Shown: positions 29,032-37,650 of the stretch, one piece after another | Position numbering within the stretch: the first letter of the stretch is position 1 | Layout: every line of letters begins with the position of its first letter | Assembly: GCA_947475445.1 (NCBI GenBank) | Contig: CANJLC010000012.1 | Coordinates: 1 to 59,790, forward strand | DNA from: Alphaproteobacteria bacterium | GTDB taxonomy: Bacteria > Pseudomonadota > Alphaproteobacteria > Micropepsales > Micropepsaceae | DNA: 59,790 nt | Direction of reading: 5' to 3' | Notes under the pieces: model-generated | The model's database searches: none | What the model was told of the DNA's origin: nothing | The model's input: the letters and a program-made list of their open reading frames with translations, nothing else | Program-made: the position numbers and the translations under genes

Positions 29032-30456
29032 ATGCGGCGCCAGCGCAAGACCAAGATCCTCGCCACCCTCGGGCCGGCGTCCAACACGCCCCAGATGATG
29101 CGGGCGCTGTTCGAGGCGGGCGTGGACGTGTTTCGCATCAATATGAGCCACACCGACCACGCCATGCTTACGCGCATGACCGGCGATCTGCGCGCCTTGT
29201 CGAAGGAGGTGGGACGGCCGATCGGAATCCTGATTGACCTGCAGGGCCCCAAAATCCGCTTGGGCACCATTCCCGGCGGCACCCGGATGCTGAAGGACCA
29301 GGAACAGGTCCGCCTGGTGTTGGGAGAAAGCAGCGATAACCCGCTGGAAATTCCCATTCCGCATCCGGAAATCTTCCAGGCCATCAAGCAGAAACATGCC
29401 TTGCTGATCGATGACGGCAAGGTGCGGCTGCGGCTTCTGAAAAAGGCCGACACCTATGCCGACGCCATTGTCGAAGTGGCGGGCGAGATCAAGAACCGCA
29501 AGGGGGTGAACATGCCCAACACGCTCTTGCCGCTGTCGGCCATGACGCCCAAGGACCGGGCCGACCTGGATGCGGCGCTGGCGATCGGCGTGGACTGGAT
29601 TGCGCTCAGCTTCGTGCAGCGGCCCGAAGACGTCGCCGAACTCAAGCATATCGTGGCGGGCCGCGCCGGGGTGCTGGCCAAGATTGAAAAGCCCAAGGCG
29701 CTTGAGAGCCTCGAAGGCATATTGGAGCTGGCCGATGCGCTGATGGTGGCGCGCGGCGATCTGGGCGTGGAGATGCCGCTGGAAGCGGTGCCGGGTCTGC
29801 AGAAACGCATCGTGCGGGCGGCGCGCAAGGCCGGAAAACCCGTGGTGGTGGCAACCCAGATGCTGGAATCCATGATCCAGTCGCCCACCCCCACCCGCGC
29901 CGAAGTCTCGGATGTGGCGACGGCCATTTATGACAGCGCCGACGCCGTGATGCTGTCGGCGGAATCGGCGTCCGGCGCCTGGCCCGTGGAAGCGGTGCAG
30001 ACCATGGACCGCATCGCCCGGCAGGTGGAGCAGGATCCCACCTACCAGGCCGTGATCGACGCCCAGCGCCTGCCGCCCGACGCCACCACGGCAGACGCCA
30101 TCATGGCGGCGGTGCATGAAGTGACCGGCACCATCCAGGCCCGCGCCATCATCTGCTGGACCAAGACCGGCTCGACCGCCCTGCGCGCGGCGCGCGAGCG
30201 TTCGGCGGCGCCGATCATCGCGGTGACGCCCAGCATCGAGACGGCCCGCAAGCTGTCGCTGGTCTGGGGCCTGCATTGCCTCCAATCCGAGGAGATTCAC
30301 AGCCTGGACGAGATGGTGAACCGCGCCATTGTTTTTGCGGAAGCCGACGGCTTTGCCGTCAAGGGCGAGAATGTGGTGATCACCGGCGGCGTGCCGCTGG
30401 GCGTCACCGGCACCACCAACATGCTCAGGGTGGCGATCGTCGGCGACCGCGGCTAG
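29032..30456 (+). CDS. pyk: Pyruvate kinase
   Basis: The product has 474 residues. KTKILATLGPAS, VFRINMSH, IDLQGPKIRLG, ARGDLGVEM and ATQMLESMI are the standard substrate, metal and activator segments. It makes pyruvate and ATP from phosphoenolpyruvate. ATG 29032 has AGAGG at 8-base spacing, better than ATG 29026, which is only 2 bases from it. The stop overlaps the convergent gene at 30453 by 4 bases. Confidence 0.96.
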   Translation: MRRQRKTKILATLGPASNTPQMMRALFEAGVDVFRINMSHTDHAMLTRMTGDLRALSKEVGRPIGILIDLQGPKIRLGTIPGGTRMLKDQEQVRLVLGESSDNPLEIPIPHPEIFQAIKQKHALLIDDGKVRLRLLKKADTYADAIVEVAGEIKNRKGVNMPNTLLPLSAMTPKDRADLDAALAIGVDWIALSFVQRPEDVAELKHIVAGRAGVLAKIEKPKALESLEGILELADALMVARGDLGVEMPLEAVPGLQKRIVRAARKAGKPVVVATQMLESMIQSPTPTRAEVSDVATAIYDSADAVMLSAESASGAWPVEAVQTMDRIARQVEQDPTYQAVIDAQRLPPDATTADAIMAAVHEVTGTIQARAIICWTKTGSTALRAARERSAAPIIAVTPSIETARKLSLVWGLHCLQSEEIHSLDEMVNRAIVFAEADGFAVKGENVVITGGVPLGVTGTTNMLRVAIVGDRG

Positions 30457-30833
30457 CTGATCGCCTCGCAATCGGGCAGCTGGAATTTCGCATCGACGCG
30501 CCGGGACGAAAAGACAAAGCCATTGGCCAGGTAGCGATAGCTTTGCGTCTTGGCGTCATGCTTGAGGATTTTATACTGGTCCTGGCGCACAAATGGCTTG
30601 CCGTCCACGGTCTGGATATTGACGGTTTCCAGGTCGCCCGCCAGCACCCAGCGCCCGGTCTGGAAGGTATCGAAAGCCTTGCCTTTGACGCAGAGCCGGA
30701 ACTGGGCCTCGAAACGGCCATCGGCAAAGGAATGTTCCAGCCACATTTCACTCTTGTCGTGCGGCTGCCCGACTCCGAACCAGGAGCCGACCAGAAAAGG
30801 AACGGCGAAAAGCGCATTGCTGGAAGGTTTCAG
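30453..30833 (-). CDS. Hypothetical membrane-anchored protein, probable CTG start
   Basis: From CTG 30833 the product has 126 residues. It opens with a basic residue and a hydrophobic segment (ALFAVPFLVGSWFGVG), so it is an exported or anchored protein, and continues into a beta-rich domain of about 95 residues (FADGRFEAQFRLC, GRWVLAGDLETVNIQTVDG). The first ATG, at 30746, would remove the hydrophobic segment. CTG 30833 overlaps the TPR gene stop as CTGA and has GAGGGA 8 bases upstream. No family is recognised. The coding call is fairly sure; the start is inference. Confidence 0.65.
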   Translation of the reverse strand: MKPSSNALFAVPFLVGSWFGVGQPHDKSEMWLEHSFADGRFEAQFRLCVKGKAFDTFQTGRWVLAGDLETVNIQTVDGKPFVRQDQYKILKHDAKTQSYRYLANGFVFSSRRVDAKFQLPDCEAIS

Positions 30834-31366
30834 ATTCCCTGTCCCTCGAGTTCCTTCGCCAGCGCTTTTTCCGCGCGCGCGGCGCCGGCCAGGTGCGGAT
30901 CAACCGCCAGCGCCTGGCGGTAAAGCTTCAGGGCGCCCGCCTTGTCGCCATATTGCTCCAGCATGTCGCCAAGGTCAGTCAGCGCCTCGAAATGGCGCGG
31001 ATTGAGGGTGACCGTTTTCTGCAGCGAGAGCATCGCTCCCGCATCGTCGCCCGCCGCCTGCTGCATCTGGGCGCGGGCGCGCCAGCCTTCGGCGAAGCGC
31101 GGCGCGATACTGGTTACCGAATCCACGATCTTGCGCGCCGCCTTGCTGTCGCTGCCCAGCGCCATCTGGGCGCGGGCCATCAGCAAATCCACGCTGGGGC
31201 TGCCGGAGATGCGAAACAGGCCGCTGAGCTTTTTTTCGATGGGGCGGGCTTCTTCCGCCGTCTCGACCTTCTTCAATTGCGCGAACAACTTGTCGGCTTC
31301 GCTGGGCGCGGCCTGGACCATCGCGGGGAGAAAAAGAAACAAGGCCAGGATCAGGCTATTGCGCAT
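30830..31366 (-). CDS. Periplasmic TPR-repeat protein
   Basis: The product has 178 residues with a signal peptide (LILALFLFLPAMVQA). At least three tetratricopeptide-like helical pairs follow, ending with a clear repeat (EALTDLGDMLEQYGDKAGALKLYRQALAVDP). Such proteins act as protein-binding scaffolds. It lies 40 bases after glcE and overlaps the next gene by CTGA, so glcD-glcE-TPR-30453 may be one transcript. Confidence 0.8.
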   Translation of the reverse strand: MRNSLILALFLFLPAMVQAAPSEADKLFAQLKKVETAEEARPIEKKLSGLFRISGSPSVDLLMARAQMALGSDSKAARKIVDSVTSIAPRFAEGWRARAQMQQAAGDDAGAMLSLQKTVTLNPRHFEALTDLGDMLEQYGDKAGALKLYRQALAVDPHLAGAARAEKALAKELEGQGI

Positions 31367-31406
31367 GGCGTGAAATTAGCGCGTTTGGCCGTGTTTCGCC
31401 AGATTT

Positions 31407-32567
31407 CTAAAATCGTCCCGGATTGAACAAGCCCAGGGGATCAAAGGCGGCGCGGACACTGGCCGTCACGGCCGCCAGCGCCGGCGGCTGCGGCGCATAA
31501 AGCCCCAGCGCGGCGCGGCGGGCCGCGGGCGCGCGCAGCAGCATGGCATGGCCGCCGGCCTGCGCAGCTAGCGCCCGGATGCGCGGCGCATCCTCTTCCC
31601 GGGCGCCGATCCACAGCAGGCCGCCCGCCCAGTCGCCCCACCACAAGGCAGCGTTGATCGCCTTCGCTACCCGCGCCGCTTGGGTTGGCGGCACCGTCAC
31701 GCGCCACACATCCAGGTCATTATCCCGGAACAAGCTGCCTTCACCCACCCGGGCGAAGACGGTTTCGCCCGCTTCCAGTTCCTCTGCCGGGCCAACCAAA
31801 AGCCGGGCGGCGGCGATTTTTTCCTGCAGCGGCCTGGCTGCTGCTTCCAGGCGGATCAGCGCCGCGCCCTCGCCCACATCGCCAAGACCGGGAAAATCCG
31901 CTGCGCCCGGAATATAGGCCAGCCCGCTGGGCTCCAGCGCGCTTTTCCAGATCGCGCGCAAGGCGGCGAAGCCCGCCTCCGGCGCCTGGCCGCGCAGGAT
32001 CAGCGTGGTGCGCGCCGAGGGCCTGGGATAGACGCGAAAGGTCAGCTCGCTCATCACCGCCAGGGTTCCGAAAGCCCCGCACATCAGCTTGGGCAGATCG
32101 AAGCCGGTGACGTTCTTTACAACTTTCGCGCCGCCGCGAAACGCTTCGCCGAAGCCGTTGACGGCGCGAAAGCCCAAAAGGGAATCGCGCGGCGGACCAT
32201 GGCGCAGCCGCCCCGAGCCGCTGGCATCCGCCGACACCGCGCCGCCCAGCGTGCCATTCTTGCTGAAGTCGGGCGCGCCGCCGAACAGGGTCCAGTCCAC
32301 CGGATCAAAACCCAGGCACTGGTTTTTCTGCGCCAGAACCGCTTTTAGTTCGGCCAGGCCGGTGCCGGGCCGCGCCGTGACGATCAGCTCCTCGGGCTGG
32401 TATTCGACGATGCCCGAGACGCCGGCCACGTCGAGCACGGGCAATTTGCCCATCGGCCTGCCCGCGCCGCGCCGTGTTCCCGCCGCCACGATCTCGAACG
32501 GCGTGCGGCTTTCGCGAGCCGCCCGCACATAGTCCACAATCTCATTTTCGCTGGCGACGCGGGTCAT
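31407..32567 (-). CDS. glcE: Glycolate oxidase FAD-binding subunit GlcE
   Basis: The product has 386 residues with the FAD-binding PCMH fold: AAGTRRGAGRP, PGTGLAELKAVLAQKNQCLGFDP, SADASGSGRLRHGPPRDSLLG and KNVTGFDLPKLMCGAFGTLAV. With GlcD and GlcF it oxidises glycolate to glyoxylate. It overlaps glcD by TGATG. The iron-sulfur subunit GlcF that normally follows is not here. Confidence 0.92.
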   Translation of the reverse strand: MTRVASENEIVDYVRAARESRTPFEIVAAGTRRGAGRPMGKLPVLDVAGVSGIVEYQPEELIVTARPGTGLAELKAVLAQKNQCLGFDPVDWTLFGGAPDFSKNGTLGGAVSADASGSGRLRHGPPRDSLLGFRAVNGFGEAFRGGAKVVKNVTGFDLPKLMCGAFGTLAVMSELTFRVYPRPSARTTLILRGQAPEAGFAALRAIWKSALEPSGLAYIPGAADFPGLGDVGEGAALIRLEAAARPLQEKIAAARLLVGPAEELEAGETVFARVGEGSLFRDNDLDVWRVTVPPTQAARVAKAINAALWWGDWAGGLLWIGAREEDAPRIRALAAQAGGHAMLLRAPAARRAALGLYAPQPPALAAVTASVRAAFDPLGLFNPGRF

Positions 32568-34045
32568 CAGAAGCGCGGCAAGTCGGGATGGGGCAGCTTG
32601 GCGCCATGCACATGCATGTGGCCGCTCTCAATGCAGGCCGACAAGGTGGGGAACACCTTGCCGGGATTGAACAGCCCGCCGGAATCAAAGGCGCATTTGA
32701 CCCGGTGCTGCTGGTCCAGATCGGCGGTGGAGAACATTTCCGTCATCAGGTCGCGCTTTTCGATGCCCACGCCATGCTCGCCGGTCAGGACACCGCCCAC
32801 CGCCACGCACAGCCGCAGGATGTCGGCGCCGAATTCCTCGGCCACCGCCAGCTCCCCGTCTTTCATGGCGTCGAAATTGATCAGGGGGTGGAGGTTGCCG
32901 TCGCCGGCATGGAACACGTTGCAGCAGCCCAGGCCGTGCTTTTTCGACAGGTCCGCGATGCCTTCCAGCACGCGCGGCAGGGCATGGCGCGGGATGGTGC
33001 CGTCCATGCAGATCATGTCGGGCGCAAGCTTTCCCATGGCAGCGAAAGCAGCCTTGCGGCCTGCCCACATCTTGGCGCGGGCCAGGGTCTCGGTGGCTTC
33101 GCGCAATTCGCCGCGACAGGCCTTGACGTGAATGGCGATGCGCGCCATCGCGTCCGCCACATCCGCCTCGACGCCGTCGGCATCGATGATGAGAATGGCT
33201 TCGGCATCGGGATAGCCGGGAGCATTGAAGGATTCCACCGCGCCGATGGTGGCACGGTCCATGAATTCCATCGCGGCCGGCACAATGCCGTCGCCGATGA
33301 TGGCGGCGACGCAGGCGCCCGCATCGGGCACGCTGTCGAAGCTGGCCAGCATGGTGCGCGTCACCGGCGCCTTGCGCAGAATGCGTACCGTGGCTTCCAC
33401 CACCACGCCCAGCAGGCCTTCCGAGCCGGTGATCAACCCCAGCAAGTCCAGGCCGCCCGCGCCGGGCGCCTTGCCGCCCAGCGTGATCATCTGCCCATCG
33501 GGAAGAACGAATTTCACGCCCAGCAGATTGTTTGTGGTCAGGCCATATTTGAGGCAATGCAGGCCGCCGCTGTTTTCCGCAATATTGCCGCCGATGGTGC
33601 AGGCGATCTGGCTGGAGGGATCGGGGGCATAATAAAAACCCTCGCCTTCCACGGCGCGGGTGATGGCGGCATTGGTGACGCCTGGCTGCAGTGTGACGCA
33701 GCGATTTTCATAATCGATTTCCAGGATGCGGCTCATGCGGCCAAAGCCCATCAAGATGCCGTCGCCGCGCGGCAGCGCCCCGCCCGACAGGCTGGTGCCC
33801 GCGCCCCGCGGCACGATGGGCACGCCCGCCTCGTTGGCGAAACGGATGATGCGCGCAACCTGGTCGGCATCCCTGGGCAGCACCGCCGCCAGGGGCTTCT
33901 GGCGATAGGAAGGCAGCGCATCGCTTTCATAGGCGGCAAGGTCGGACGAGGCCTCGACCACGCCGTCGGGCACGATCTTTTTCAGCGCCGCGACGATGCT
34001 GTCGCGGCGGGCCAGGATTTTGGGATCGGAAGGTGCAAGCAGCAT
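32567..34045 (-). CDS. glcD: Glycolate oxidase subunit GlcD (FAD-linked oxidase)
   Basis: The product has 492 residues. FAD-binding segments PRGAGTSLSGGALP and CTIGGNIAENSGGLHCLKYG, and the C-terminal HAGDGNLHP and GVLTGEHGVGIEKR, are typical of GlcD and related D-2-hydroxyacid oxidases. It is the catalytic flavoprotein. It lies 31 bases after rpmJ in the same direction and may share that promoter. Without glcF beside it, a D-lactate or other hydroxyacid oxidase role is also possible. Confidence 0.92.
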   Translation of the reverse strand: MLLAPSDPKILARRDSIVAALKKIVPDGVVEASSDLAAYESDALPSYRQKPLAAVLPRDADQVARIIRFANEAGVPIVPRGAGTSLSGGALPRGDGILMGFGRMSRILEIDYENRCVTLQPGVTNAAITRAVEGEGFYYAPDPSSQIACTIGGNIAENSGGLHCLKYGLTTNNLLGVKFVLPDGQMITLGGKAPGAGGLDLLGLITGSEGLLGVVVEATVRILRKAPVTRTMLASFDSVPDAGACVAAIIGDGIVPAAMEFMDRATIGAVESFNAPGYPDAEAILIIDADGVEADVADAMARIAIHVKACRGELREATETLARAKMWAGRKAAFAAMGKLAPDMICMDGTIPRHALPRVLEGIADLSKKHGLGCCNVFHAGDGNLHPLINFDAMKDGELAVAEEFGADILRLCVAVGGVLTGEHGVGIEKRDLMTEMFSTADLDQQHRVKCAFDSGGLFNPGKVFPTLSACIESGHMHVHGAKLPHPDLPRF

Positions 34046-34076
34046 GCGGTTACTCAGAAAACCGCAGGCATACTAA

Positions 34077-34202
34077 CTAGCCCTGGCGGGCTTTGAACCG
34101 GGGATTCTTCTTGTTGATGACATAGACCCGGCCTTTGCGGCGGATGACGCGGCAGTCCTTGTCACGCTTCTTGAGCGAACGGAGCGAATTGCGAACCTTC
34201 AT
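34077..34202 (-). CDS. rpmJ: 50S ribosomal protein bL36
   Basis: The product has 41 residues ([16 protein letters not shown] then [13 protein letters not shown] and [12 protein letters not shown]). Only one cysteine is present, so this is the zinc-free form usual in alphaproteobacteria rather than the CxxC-containing form. ATG 34202 is the conserved start. Confidence 0.95.
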   Translation of the reverse strand: MKVRNSLRSLKKRDKDCRVIRRKGRVYVINKKNPRFKARQG

Positions 34203-34259
34203 GACACTGCCTTCAATATCCAGGGCCCGCATATCGGGGCCCCCTGCAAAGAGGCGCGG

Positions 34260-34288
34260 AAGCTATTGTCCGCACCCGCCCCTGTCAA
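34260..34288 (-). promoter_or_regulatory. Promoter of rpmJ
   Basis: On the minus strand a perfect TTGACA (34288-34283) is 17 bases from TAGCTT (34265-34260). The roughly 50-base leader can form a GC-rich hairpin at about 34219-34245. Confidence 0.55.
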
Positions 34289-34378
34289 CACGGGAAAAAG
34301 GGGGGCCGTGCCCTTCAAAAAAGCAGCATTTCCGCCAAAAATTAACGCATTCGCGCCGGTGCATGCTAGAATCGGGGC

Positions 34379-35674
34379 ATGCGGTTGACCAAGCACCTCC
34401 AGCCCACGGCCTTTGTCCTGTTGCTGCTGGCGGCTGGCTGCGCCCGGACACCCGCCCCAGCCCCCGTCCCCGCGCCGCTGCCTGCCCCTGCCCCGGCGCC
34501 CATCCCGCCTCTGCCGGCCATGGGCGGCGATGCCTCGTTCCAGGCTTTCATCCGCGATTTTGAAGTCACGGCCATCGCAGCCGGCATCACGCCGCAAACC
34601 TATAACCGTGCCGTGGCCGGCATCGCGCCCGTCGCCACCATCCAGCAGTCGATCGACAACCAGCCGGAATTCTCCCGGCCGGTGTGGAGCTATCTGGACA
34701 GCGCGGTATCGGCCCGGCGCATTGCCGACGCAAAATTCATGCTGACGCGCTATGCCGATCTGCTCCCCGCCATCGAAACACGCAGCGGCGTGGCGAAGGA
34801 AATATTGGTGGCGATCTGGGGCATGGAAACCGACTATGGCGCCAGCACGGGCGGCTACAACCTCTTTGCCACGCTCGCCACACAGGCGTGGACCGGATCG
34901 CGCCAGGAATTTGCCCGGCGCGAATTGCTGGCGGCGCTGAAGCTTCTGCAGGACAATAACTACCCGGTTTCGCAGATGACGGCGTCCTGGGCCGGCGCAT
35001 TCGGCCAGACGCAATTCATGCCCACCAGCTTTTTCAAATATGCCACCGACGGCGATGGTGACGGCAAGATTGATATCTGGACCTCGCCCGCCGATGCGCT
35101 GGCCTCGTCCGCGAGTTTGCTGGTGCGTGAAGGTTGGCAGACCGGCAAGCCCTGGGGTTATGAGGCAAAAATTCCTGCCCTGTTCGATGCCGCGGAAGCC
35201 GACCTCGACGCGGAAAAACCGCTCTCGGCCTGGGCCGCGATGGGCATCCAGACCGCATCCGGCGCGGCGCTGCCGGCGGGAGAGGATTCCGCATCGCTCT
35301 ATTTGCCCGCCGGAGCGCGCGGTCCGGCCTTCCTGCTGTTCGCCAATTTTCGCGCCATCATGAAATACAACAATGCCGCCAGCTATGCCCTGGCGGTGGG
35401 CCTGCTGGCCGACCGCATGGCGGGCGGCGCAGACCTTGTGGCCGGGTGGCCACGCGACGAGCGCACGCTGTCGCGCGCCGAACGCGAGCAGTTCCAGAAC
35501 AGCCTCAAGGCGCTGGGCTATGATCCGGGCGAAGCCGATGGCGTGCTGGGCCGCAAGACCCGCGCCGCGCTCAAGGCCTACCAGAAATCCAAAGGCATCG
35601 CGGCAGACGGTTTCCCCACCGCATCGCTGCTTGTGACGCTGGCTGGCGATGCAGGTTCAGCGGCCAGCCGGTAG
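34379..35674 (+). CDS. Lytic murein transglycosylase (MltB family) with peptidoglycan-binding domain
   Basis: The product has 431 residues. The lipobox LAAGC near 21 marks it as a lipoprotein. A Pro/Ala linker leads to the SLT domain with catalytic Glu150 in WGMETDYG, then SWAGAFGQTQFMPTSF and DGDGDGKIDIW. A C-terminal peptidoglycan-binding domain (LKALGYDPGEADGVLGRKT) spans about 373-420. It cleaves glycan strands to anhydro-muropeptides. Its last 18 bases overlap the convergent phosphoesterase gene. Confidence 0.93.
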   Translation: MRLTKHLQPTAFVLLLLAAGCARTPAPAPVPAPLPAPAPAPIPPLPAMGGDASFQAFIRDFEVTAIAAGITPQTYNRAVAGIAPVATIQQSIDNQPEFSRPVWSYLDSAVSARRIADAKFMLTRYADLLPAIETRSGVAKEILVAIWGMETDYGASTGGYNLFATLATQAWTGSRQEFARRELLAALKLLQDNNYPVSQMTASWAGAFGQTQFMPTSFFKYATDGDGDGKIDIWTSPADALASSASLLVREGWQTGKPWGYEAKIPALFDAAEADLDAEKPLSAWAAMGIQTASGAALPAGEDSASLYLPAGARGPAFLLFANFRAIMKYNNAASYALAVGLLADRMAGGADLVAGWPRDERTLSRAEREQFQNSLKALGYDPGEADGVLGRKTRAALKAYQKSKGIAADGFPTASLLVTLAGDAGSAASR

Positions 35675-36943
35675 CCTGGGGCAATCCACCCGGCCCGCCG
35701 CTTCATCGAACAGGCACTGGCCTTCCGCGACACCGGCCGAGTCGTAAAGATCGATCGTCCATTTGCCCTGCCCGCGCGTCAGCAGGAGGAATCCAAAGCC
35801 GCCCACCGACAAGCCGTCCTGCACCGCGACGCCCGAATGGCCCTGGAAGATGGCGCCCTTCAGGTTGGCGGGAATGACGTGGAGAGTATCGCCGCCATTG
35901 CCCGCCACAATCTGCGGCGGCGGCTGGCCGCCGGCGTAATTGATGGCCTGGAACGAATGGATATGCCCCGACAGCATCAGCGCGACAGGCTTGGTGATCA
36001 TGGTTTTTTCCGCCGCCGCGATGATCTGGGCGTTGCCGCCCACCGGCACGTTCAGCGGGCCTGTCACGACCGCCCAGATCGGCCGGTGCATGGCCAGCCA
36101 CACCGGCACAGCGCCTGGCGAAACGGCATCCGCCAGCTCCGCCTGGTAGAGCGGGACCTTGCTGGCATCCACTGTCGCATCGGAGGCGTCGGCATTGTCC
36201 ATCACCAGCAGCGTCAACCCGCCCAGCGGCACGCGATAAGGCGCCAGATGCGCCGCGCAGTCGGGCGAATGCGGCAACGGGCCGAGCAGGCGCATGAAAC
36301 CGCGCCAGGCGCGGTGGCAATCCTCATGATTGCCGCGCACGAAAATCCACGGCGCCGCCGCCAGGAGCGGCGCGGCGGGCGCAAAGAAGTCCGCTTTCCA
36401 GGCCGGCCAATTGTCGCCGTAAGGCGTGCCGGCACAGCCGTCATTGCCAGGCGGACAAGGCGTTTCGCGGTACTGATAATCACCCAGATCTATCACAAGG
36501 TCCGGCTTCAGGCGGGCGGCGGAGGCGGCCAAGGCGGGAAAAGGCCAGTCCTTGGGCGAGTTGCAGCTCTGTACCGCCAGATTCAAAACGCGGCAGCCAG
36601 TGTCGCCCAGCACAAGGATGCGTTCCGGCCTGGCTTTGATGGCGGGCAATCCTTCCACCTTTGCACCAGCCGGCAGGGGCGCGCTGCAGACCCGCGCGAA
36701 GGCATCATTGGCCGGCGCACGCAATTGAAGCGCAATTTCAATACCGTTGGACTGCGTAAATCTTGGACAGTTCGCGCCTTCTGCTACTGCGCGTATCTCC
36801 CCTGCACCCCCATCGCCAAGTTGCAGCCAGGCGATCTGATCCAGCGCAGGATTGGGTCTTACATCGGGCGGCGAGGCCAATTGGGGCGCTGCCGCGCAAG
36901 CCGTCAGCAAAAGCACGGAAAATAAAAATAGAACCCTTCTCAT
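35657..36943 (-). CDS. Calcineurin-like metallophosphoesterase lipoprotein
   Basis: The product has 428 residues with lipobox LLTAC at about residue 16. The metal-site motifs are present in order: LGDTGCR, DLGDYQYRE, GNHEDC, and SGHIHSFQ towards the end. The catalytic part starts near residue 105 after a 90-residue N-terminal domain. It probably acts at the cell surface or in the periplasm on an unidentified phosphoester. Confidence 0.85.
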   Translation of the reverse strand: MRRVLFLFSVLLLTACAAAPQLASPPDVRPNPALDQIAWLQLGDGGAGEIRAVAEGANCPRFTQSNGIEIALQLRAPANDAFARVCSAPLPAGAKVEGLPAIKARPERILVLGDTGCRVLNLAVQSCNSPKDWPFPALAASAARLKPDLVIDLGDYQYRETPCPPGNDGCAGTPYGDNWPAWKADFFAPAAPLLAAAPWIFVRGNHEDCHRAWRGFMRLLGPLPHSPDCAAHLAPYRVPLGGLTLLVMDNADASDATVDASKVPLYQAELADAVSPGAVPVWLAMHRPIWAVVTGPLNVPVGGNAQIIAAAEKTMITKPVALMLSGHIHSFQAINYAGGQPPPQIVAGNGGDTLHVIPANLKGAIFQGHSGVAVQDGLSVGGFGFLLLTRGQGKWTIDLYDSAGVAEGQCLFDEAAGRVDCPRLPAGR

Positions 36944-37018
36944 GCGGGGATTCTGACGAATTATCGCGACGAAACCATGATGCGGAGCCAGTTATACGTG
37001 GTAAATCGTAGCAATCCC

Positions 37019-37035
37019 CATGGCCATTTGCCATG
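37019..37035. promoter_or_regulatory. Small palindrome upstream of the tetR start
   Basis: CATGGC and GCCATG flank 5 bases in the gap between the phosphoesterase and the TetR gene. It lies 21 bases before the preferred GTG start and could be an autoregulatory operator. This is weak evidence. Confidence 0.25.
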
Positions 37036-37056
37036 AATCGCAGCGGGGAGTGCCAA

Positions 37057-37650
37057 GTGCCGCGAATTCTCAGCGAACATGACGTGGCCGATTTTCGCGA
37101 ACGTCTCTGCGAGATAGCCACCCGCATCTTTGTCACCAAGGGCCGTGACGGACTGAACATGCGCGAGCTTGCGGGCCAGCTCGGCGTCAGCGCCATGACG
37201 CCCTATCGCTACTTCAAGGACAAGGAAGAAATTCTTGCCGCCATTCGTGCCCGCGCTTTTGGCCGCTTCGCCGACCAGCTTGAAAAAGCCCTGGGCACGC
37301 CGGGCAGCGCGACGGAGAAAAGCGCCGCCGTTGGCCGCGCCTATGTGCGCTTCGCGCTGGAAGAACAGGCCTGCTACCGGCTGATGTTTGATATTTCCAA
37401 GCCGCGCCTTGCGCCGCTGCCCGAACTCTTCGCGTCGGAGGCGCGCGCCCGCGCCAGCATGATCGACCATGTGAAGCTGATGGTGAAGGAAGGGCATTTC
37501 CGCGGCGACCCCGAGGTCATCGGGCCGGTTCTATGGGCGGGCCTGCATGGCGTGGTGACGCCGCACCTGGCGGGCGCGCTGGGCGCCAGCGAATTTGAGA
37601 AGCTGCTGGGCGAAACCATGCGGGCCCTCACCGGCGCCTACAAAAGCTAG
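37057..37650 (+). CDS. TetR/AcrR family transcriptional regulator
   Basis: The product has 197 residues. The N-terminal helix-turn-helix is IFVTKGRDGLNMRELAGQLGVSAMTPYRYFKDKEEIL, followed by a helical ligand domain. GTG 37057 is preferred because GGGGAG lies 6 bases upstream. An in-frame ATG at 37033 has no ribosome site and sits in a palindrome. It converges on the TonB receptor gene with a 4-base overlap, and may control it or its own unit. The ligand is unknown. Confidence 0.88.
   Translation: MPRILSEHDVADFRERLCEIATRIFVTKGRDGLNMRELAGQLGVSAMTPYRYFKDKEEILAAIRARAFGRFADQLEKALGTPGSATEKSAAVGRAYVRFALEEQACYRLMFDISKPRLAPLPELFASEARARASMIDHVKLMVKEGHFRGDPEVIGPVLWAGLHGVVTPHLAGALGASEFEKLLGETMRALTGAYKS

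Noticed and set aside
37033..37056. ATG 37033 as the tetR start
   Set aside because: It has no ribosome site and lies in a palindrome. GTG 37057 has GGGGAG at 6 bases.
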